From the NCBI GenBank assembly GCA_020048595.1, contig JAIFMH010000130.1, forward strand, positions 1 through 11,337: a DNA stretch of 11,337 nucleotides, given 5' to 3'. The stretch is from Bacteroidota bacterium (GTDB lineage: Bacteria > Bacteroidota > Bacteroidia > Bacteroidales > UBA4417). Position 1 is the stretch's first letter, and each line of letters begins with the position of its first letter. This document shows, one piece after another, positions 6,902 to 11,337 of the stretch. A model generated the notes under the pieces. It worked only from the letters and a program-made list of their open reading frames with translations, ran no database searches and was not told where the DNA came from. A program made the position numbers and the translations under genes.

Positions 6902-7759
6902 ATGAAGAAACAAAAACGGTCAATCGACATACTTGTAATTTCCGATATTCACCTGGGCACATTCGGATGCCACGCTAAGGAACTCCTGCACTATTTAAAA
7001 AGCATAAAACCAAAAGTTGTTGTATTGAACGGTGATATAATTGATATCTGGCAGTTCAGTAAAACATACTGGCCTAACAGCCATATGAAGGTTATCAAAC
7101 ACCTTATAAACTGGATGGGTAAAGGTGTTAAAACCTACTACGTTACAGGCAACCACGATGAAATGCTGCGTAAGTTTGAAGGACTTAAAATGGGTTCGTT
7201 GAACGTTGTAAATAAAGTGGTTCTAACATTACCGGATGGCAAAAAGGCATGGGTATTTCATGGCGATGTGTTTGATATAACCATGCAACATTCAAAGTGG
7301 CTTGCTAAGTTGGGATCGGTTGGATATGATGTTCTGATCCTGATCAACCGATTTTTTAATTTTATTTCCGAAAAAATCTTTAAGAGAGGCAAACTGTCTT
7401 TATCCAAAAAGATAAAAGAAAGCGTAAAAACTGCCGTTTCATATATTAACGACTTTGAACAAACAACTGCGGATATTGGAATCAGCAATAACTATGATTA
7501 TGTAGTCTGCGGTCATATTCATCATCCCGAAATCAGGGAAATCCATAATGCCGAAGGCCACATTACTTATCTGAATTCAGGCGACTGGGTCGAAAATTTA
7601 TCGGCGCTTGAATTTTCAAACGGCGAATGGTCTGTCTACAGATTTAATGATACTGATAAAGCAGATATGCTTAAGGAAATTGATGAAGAAATAGCTGAAC
7701 TGACTAATAACCAGCTTTTTGATAATATGCTTCACGAATTTAATATGATGCGTCAATGA
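6902..7759 (+). CDS. plcP: PlcP-like phospholipase C-type metallophosphoesterase
   Basis: A 285-residue calcineurin-like phosphoesterase with all metal-binding motifs in order: D15-x-H17 (SDIHLG), GD45xxD48, GNH85D86E, H120GD and GH205xH207H. No signal peptide or membrane segment is present, so it is cytoplasmic and would reach lipids at the inner-membrane face. The details (DIHLGTFGC near the start, WPNSHMKVI, HGDVFD, GHIHHPEIR, YLNSGDWVE) match the PlcP group known from Sinorhizobium and marine bacteria better than LpxH, to which such proteins are routinely assigned as UDP-2,3-diacylglucosamine diphosphatase. PlcP cleaves phospholipids to diacylglycerol plus the phosphorylated head group during phosphate starvation. 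About 40 acidic, helical residues extend beyond the core. It starts 9 nt after the small ORF, and its stop overlaps the glycosyltransferase start by 4 nt (ATGA), implying translational coupling. Catalytic competence is well supported; the lipid substrate is inferred. Confidence 0.85.
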   Translation: MKKQKRSIDILVISDIHLGTFGCHAKELLHYLKSIKPKVVVLNGDIIDIWQFSKTYWPNSHMKVIKHLINWMGKGVKTYYVTGNHDEMLRKFEGLKMGSLNVVNKVVLTLPDGKKAWVFHGDVFDITMQHSKWLAKLGSVGYDVLILINRFFNFISEKIFKRGKLSLSKKIKESVKTAVSYINDFEQTTADIGISNNYDYVVCGHIHHPEIREIHNAEGHITYLNSGDWVENLSALEFSNGEWSVYRFNDTDKADMLKEIDEEIAELTNNQLFDNMLHEFNMMRQ

Positions 7760-8832
7760 GGATTTTATATGCAATTCAGGGAACAGGAAACGGGCATCTG
7801 AGCAGGGCAAGGGATATTATTCCTGTGTTGCAGAAAAATCATGATGTCGACTTATTGATAAGCGGCATTCAGGCAGATGTCGAACTACCTTATCCGATTA
7901 AATACAGGTTTAAGGGACTAGGGTTTATTTTCGGGGCTAAAGGCGGAATTGATCTTGTTGAAACATATAAGAAAAACTATATTAAAGTTTTACTTTCCGA
8001 AATTAACAGCCTTCCGGTTCAGGAGTATGACCTGGTAATCAATGATTTTGAACCTGTGTCGGCCTGGGCTTGTTACCTCAAAAATGTAAAATGCATTTCT
8101 ATCAGCCACCAGGCTGCCGTTTTAAATAAAAAAGCGCCAAAGCCCGATGATGGGGATATTATCGGTAAAGCAATTCTGAAAAATTATGCACCTTCGGATG
8201 CCAAATACGGATTCCATTTTAAATCGTATTCCGAAAATATTTTTACCCCTGTCATACGCAGCCAGGTTAGGGAGCAGCCCCTTGAAAATAAAGGCCATTT
8301 TACGGTTTACCTTCCCGCTTATGACGATAAACGTATAGTAAAAGTGTTGAAATTATGTGGAGGCGCACAGTGGCAGGTTTTTTCGAAGCACAACAAACTG
8401 ATGGCCGGTTACGGAAATATCACGGTACAGCCTATTGATAACGAAGCCTTTATTAAAAGTATGGCATCTTCCGAAGGCATACTTTGTGGTGCCGGTTTCG
8501 AAACTCCGGCTGAAGCTCTTTTTATGAAGAAGAAACTGATGGTAATTCCCATGAAAGGGCAATACGAGCAGCAATGCAATGCAGCAGCATTAAAGGAAAT
8601 GGACATACCGGTGTTAAAAAGCCTTAAACCGGATAATGCTGAAAAAATAAAAAACTGGATTAAAACAGGTAACTTTATAGAGGTAGATTATCCTGACAAC
8701 ACAGAGGAAATAATCAATAAAATACTTTTTGCACACGGAACTGTTCCTGATCAGCGGGTAGTTGTTGAAAAACAGTATACCGTTAAAAAATTCCGGAATC
8801 TTATCCTGAAGAAGATAATAGCACAGATTTAA
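7756..8832 (+). CDS. GT-B glycosyltransferase, MurG-like; candidate diacylglycerol glycosyltransferase
   Basis: The 358-residue protein has the two-domain GT-B layout. The N-terminal acceptor domain begins MRILYAIQGTGNGHLSRA, with the GTGNGH loop at residues 9-14 typical of MurG-like and MJ1255-like transferases. The C-terminal donor domain holds GAGFETPAEAL (245-255), then VIPMKGQYEQQCNA ending at residue 276, the equivalent of the sugar-nucleotide-binding segment of MurG and of plant and bacterial MGDG synthases. No membrane segment is seen; such enzymes are peripheral. Coupling by a 4-nt overlap to the PlcP-like enzyme suggests it uses the diacylglycerol that enzyme releases, as Agt does beside PlcP in other bacteria, making a monoglycosyl-diacylglycerol. 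The sugar (glucose, galactose or glucuronate) cannot be predicted. An alternative is glycosylation of another lipid or carotenoid. Confidence 0.85.
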   Translation: MRILYAIQGTGNGHLSRARDIIPVLQKNHDVDLLISGIQADVELPYPIKYRFKGLGFIFGAKGGIDLVETYKKNYIKVLLSEINSLPVQEYDLVINDFEPVSAWACYLKNVKCISISHQAAVLNKKAPKPDDGDIIGKAILKNYAPSDAKYGFHFKSYSENIFTPVIRSQVREQPLENKGHFTVYLPAYDDKRIVKVLKLCGGAQWQVFSKHNKLMAGYGNITVQPIDNEAFIKSMASSEGILCGAGFETPAEALFMKKKLMVIPMKGQYEQQCNAAALKEMDIPVLKSLKPDNAEKIKNWIKTGNFIEVDYPDNTEEIINKILFAHGTVPDQRVVVEKQYTVKKFRNLILKKIIAQI

Positions 8833-8841
8833 AACGGTTAG

Positions 8842-10182
8842 ATGAAGATTGAGGATAAGAATTTCGGCCCTGATTTCAAATGGGGCGTATCAACTGCAGC
8901 CTACCAGGTGGAGGGAGCGTGGTATTCCGACGGGAAAGGTAAATCCATATGGGATGTGTTTTCAAATACCGGGGGAAATACCTATAAAGATCAGAATGCA
9001 AACATTGCCTGCGATTTTTACCGGCGCTATACACATGATATTATTCTGATGGCAAAACTCGGGATTCCGAACTTTCGGTTTTCTTTGTCGTGGAGCCGCA
9101 TCATCCCCAATGGAACCGGTAAGGTTAACCCTATAGGCATTGAATTTTATAATCGTGTTATTGATTTTTGCCTCGAAATGGGTATTGAGCCATGGATAAC
9201 ATTATATCATTGGGATCTGCCACACGAACTCGAAAAAAAAGGGGGATGGACCAACAGGGATATCATTGGTTGGTTTGGGGATTATGTGGCGTTATGCATC
9301 AGGTATTTTGGGGATAGAGTAAAAAACTGGATGATACTCAACGAACCTATGGTGTATACGGGCGCCGGCTACTTTTTAGGTGTTCATGCGCCCGGACGAA
9401 AAGGACTGAACAGCTTCCTGGCAGCTACGCATCACTCGGCCATGTGCCAGTCCGAAGGCGGAAGAATAGTTCGCTCTTTGTTAAATGATGCACATATTGG
9501 AACTACATTTTCATGTTCCTATATTGAGCCTTTCGGGCAATCAATAAACGACGGCATGGCAGCTTTCCGTGTCGATGCCCTGCTTAACCGTTTGTTTGTC
9601 GAACCACTGGCAGGGCTGGGTTATCCTGTGGCAGATCTTAAACTACTGCAACGCCTGGAGCCATATATAAAAGATGGTGACGAAAGCAAGCTTGCTTTTA
9701 ATATGGATTTTATTGGCGTTCAGAATTATACCCGTGAAATGATCTCCCATTCGCACTTTACACCTTTGATTTGGGCAAAAGTGATTGGTGCTGATAAACG
9801 AAATGTTGAAACCACCGATATGAACTGGGAAGTTTACCCTGAGTCAATGTATGAAATGCTGATGAAATTCGGGAAATACAAGAACTTTAAGGAGATAATT
9901 GTAACTGAAAATGGTGCTGCTTTTCCTGATATTCTGGCTGATGGTAAGATACATGACGAAAAAAGGATCAGTTATCTGGATCAATATCTGAAACAAGTAT
10001 TAAGGGCCAAAAATGCTGGGGTAAAAGTGAATGGATATTTTGTTTGGAGCCTCACCGATAATTTCGAATGGGCCGAAGGATATAAACCCAGGTTTGGATT
10101 GGTTTATGTTGATTTCGAAACCCAGGAGCGGGTGATTAAAGATTCAGGATATTGGTACAGCAACTTTTTGACTAACTGCTGA
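8842..10182 (+). CDS. family 1 glycoside hydrolase (beta-glucosidase-like), cytoplasmic
   Basis: The 446-residue protein is full length for GH1 and has the complete active site: Q22 in AAYQVEGA, H123 in LYHWDLP, N167-E168 in LNEP (acid/base), E356 in VTENG (nucleophile), W402, and E409-W410 in NFEWAEGY (sugar recognition). There is no signal peptide, so it acts in the cytoplasm on beta-linked glucosides, galactosides or related substrates. It begins 9 nt after the glycosyltransferase stop and is the last gene of the operon. In carbohydrate-use loci such enzymes sit with transporters and sugar regulators; none is seen here. The coupling to a lipid-directed pair suggests a glycolipid substrate, for head-group turnover or transglycosylation. 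GH1 precedent exists in plant SFR2, a galactolipid galactosyltransferase. Family and catalytic residues are certain; the physiological substrate is inference. Confidence 0.95.
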   Translation: MKIEDKNFGPDFKWGVSTAAYQVEGAWYSDGKGKSIWDVFSNTGGNTYKDQNANIACDFYRRYTHDIILMAKLGIPNFRFSLSWSRIIPNGTGKVNPIGIEFYNRVIDFCLEMGIEPWITLYHWDLPHELEKKGGWTNRDIIGWFGDYVALCIRYFGDRVKNWMILNEPMVYTGAGYFLGVHAPGRKGLNSFLAATHHSAMCQSEGGRIVRSLLNDAHIGTTFSCSYIEPFGQSINDGMAAFRVDALLNRLFVEPLAGLGYPVADLKLLQRLEPYIKDGDESKLAFNMDFIGVQNYTREMISHSHFTPLIWAKVIGADKRNVETTDMNWEVYPESMYEMLMKFGKYKNFKEIIVTENGAAFPDILADGKIHDEKRISYLDQYLKQVLRAKNAGVKVNGYFVWSLTDNFEWAEGYKPRFGLVYVDFETQERVIKDSGYWYSNFLTNC

Positions 10183-10253
10183 GTTCTCTACCAAATGATA
10201 TAATTTACCTATAGATCAGGCAAGTATGAGATTTCAAAGCTTTTCCACAAAAA

Positions 10254-10283
10254 AAAATCCTGAGATTAAGAACCCAGGATTTT
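10254..10283. terminator. bidirectional terminator between convergent genes
   Basis: AAAATCCTG (10254-10262) pairs perfectly with CAGGATTTT (10275-10283) around a 12-nt loop. An A-run (10249-10257) provides the U-tract for the minus-strand transcript, and the TTTT at the other arm serves the + strand. It lies between the GH1 stop (10182) and the stop of the minus-strand gene (10321), so it can end both transcripts. Confidence 0.75.
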
Positions 10284-10320
10284 GAATATGTAACCGGTTA
10301 AGGTTGCAATTTATTTGAAT

Positions 10321-11112
10321 TTACCTCACCATTTTCTGCAGAGTAGAAATCTTCATTTCTTTCCATTCGCGGGTTTTAAATCCTTCGGCAACAGCCAGTT
10401 TTGTCATTAAGTCCATCTCGCCGCCATCCGTATTTTCCATAAATGCTGCTAACTGAGCCGCGTCTTTATACATGCTTACTGTTATATGTGTGCCGTAAGC
10501 TTCGCTTCCTGCGGGTAAAATAGCCCGAAGCATCTGCCATGAACCTTTTTTACCTTTGGTAACCATATCCTGATGCCAGGGTTTAAAAATTTCGGATTCA
10601 GCTTTTTCGTAACCTTCATCCAGTAGTTTCATAATATCCAAAGTTGCTATTGTACCTACTTTCATCTCAAATGAATCTTTAGTTTTATCTGCTTGTTTTA
10701 AATATACCTGGTGTGCAATATTCCGCGACCTGGCTGTTTTGTCATACATAGCATTCAACTCCTTTTCTTTCATGTCGGGATAGGCTTTTTTAACATAGTT
10801 GCCTACATCCCATGAAGCAGAAGCCTGCAACATATCTTTTAGGCTCGAAAAAAGTGTTACTGTCATATACTGAGAACCTTGTTCGGTTCCGGCCGGAGAA
10901 AGCGACCACATATCCCAACCCAGTATTGTTTTATCAGCAACCCGTTGTTTATGAATTCCCGACCAGAATTCCTCCACCTGCCAGTATTCAGATTCATGTT
11001 CATCATTAACCTGCATAAATTCAAACAATAAATACAATTGTTCCGAATTCTCCTGTGCATTAATACGAATGGTCATAAAAATAACCAACGCCAGCGTAAT
11101 CAGTTTTTTCAT
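10321..11112 (-). CDS. exported protein of unknown function with two internal repeats
   Basis: The 263-residue protein starts MKKLITLALVIFMTIRINAQ, a signal peptide cleaved near residue 20, with no lipobox, so it is probably periplasmic. I do not recognise a named family. Two halves look alike: residues about 27-96 contain GWDMWSLSPAGTEQGSQYMTV (65-85, abbreviated core W-x-M, PAG-x-E, TV) and residues about 150-220 contain SWQMLRAILPAGSEAYGTH (191-209), then ITVSMY. Each half has a strand, a charged helix, then strand-PAG-strand, which resembles the beta-alpha-beta arrangement of dimeric alpha/beta-barrel (ferredoxin-like) folds such as NIPSNAP or antibiotic-biosynthesis monooxygenase types. 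No cofactor motif is obvious, although W, H and Y residues are frequent. Codon use matches its neighbours. It is convergent with the GH1 gene and appears to be a single-gene unit. Confidence 0.75.
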   Translation of the reverse strand: MKKLITLALVIFMTIRINAQENSEQLYLLFEFMQVNDEHESEYWQVEEFWSGIHKQRVADKTILGWDMWSLSPAGTEQGSQYMTVTLFSSLKDMLQASASWDVGNYVKKAYPDMKEKELNAMYDKTARSRNIAHQVYLKQADKTKDSFEMKVGTIATLDIMKLLDEGYEKAESEIFKPWHQDMVTKGKKGSWQMLRAILPAGSEAYGTHITVSMYKDAAQLAAFMENTDGGEMDLMTKLAVAEGFKTREWKEMKISTLQKMVR

Positions 11113-11136
11113 GGTTTAAGGTTTTTGGTTAATATT

Positions 11137-11144
11137 GAAATATA
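11137..11144 (-). promoter_or_regulatory. possible -7 element for the duplicated-domain exported protein
   Basis: Read on the minus strand this is TATATTTC, one base from TAnnTTTG, 24 nt upstream of the ATG at 11112. No -33 element is evident. AT-richness makes chance matches likely. Confidence 0.3.
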
Positions 11145-11306
11145 GAACATAAAAACGTATATAATGTTTAACATATGTACAGTATAATTAATTGAATATC
11201 AATTTTATTGAAACCAAAGGCTTGAGTGTTTTTATTTTAATTTGTTTCAGCATATCTCACTAACGCTAAAATGACGTTATACATGCAGGTGCAACGGGTA
11301 GGCTTG

Positions 11307-11314
11307 TATCTTTG
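11307..11314 (+). promoter_or_regulatory. probable -7 element for a gene beyond the right edge
   Basis: TATCTTTG matches TAnnTTTG perfectly and is followed by sequence with no start codon before the window ends. A short inverted repeat, TAACG (11261-11265) with CGTTA (11275-11279), lies about 30 bp upstream and could be an operator. No gene is seen from 11113 to the end. Confidence 0.4.
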
Positions 11315-11337
11315 TTTGGGAAAAAATATTTGACACC

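Overview
The window looks like chromosomal DNA of a free-living or environmental member of the Bacteroidota. The evidence is low GC, almost no Shine-Dalgarno sequences, -7 elements of the TAnnTTTG type, a SusC-like TonB-dependent receptor with an N-terminal carboxypeptidase-regulatory domain, a lipoprotein with a Bacteroidota-style surface export signal, and a MORN/YwqK-type repeat protein. No tRNA, rRNA, CRISPR array or insertion sequence is visible.

Layout. The left edge (2-238) holds the 3' end of a MORN-repeat gene, followed by a Rho-independent terminator and a long AT-rich regulatory stretch. Next comes a two-gene outer-membrane module on the + strand: a beta-helix surface lipoprotein (688-2121) and a 964-residue TonB-dependent receptor (2217-5111), separated by a strong hairpin. 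A second, 5'-truncated copy of the MORN gene tail follows (5250-5522), so the receptor module is bracketed by two related MORN sequences. A minus-strand OprO/OprP-type porin gene (5580-6578) is divergent from a tight + strand operon: a 59-residue small ORF (6713-6892), a PlcP-like metallophosphoesterase (6902-7759), a MurG-like glycosyltransferase (7756-8832) and a family 1 glycoside hydrolase (8842-10182). A bidirectional terminator separates this operon from a convergent exported protein with two internal repeats (10321-11112). The right edge carries a probable promoter for a gene outside the window.

How the parts may work together. The phosphoesterase resembles PlcP, the enzyme that removes phosphate head groups from phospholipids during phosphorus starvation. 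In other bacteria PlcP works with a neighbouring glycosyltransferase that converts the released diacylglycerol to glycolipid. Finding that pair beside a porin of the phosphate-selective O/P family, and 1.5 kb from an outer-membrane receptor module whose promoter has 11-bp-periodic repeats, suggests a phosphate-stress locus combining uptake with membrane-lipid remodelling. The family 1 glycosidase as third enzyme of the operon is the most unusual part and could act on the glycolipid. This interpretation is inference; the gene families are directly supported by sequence motifs.
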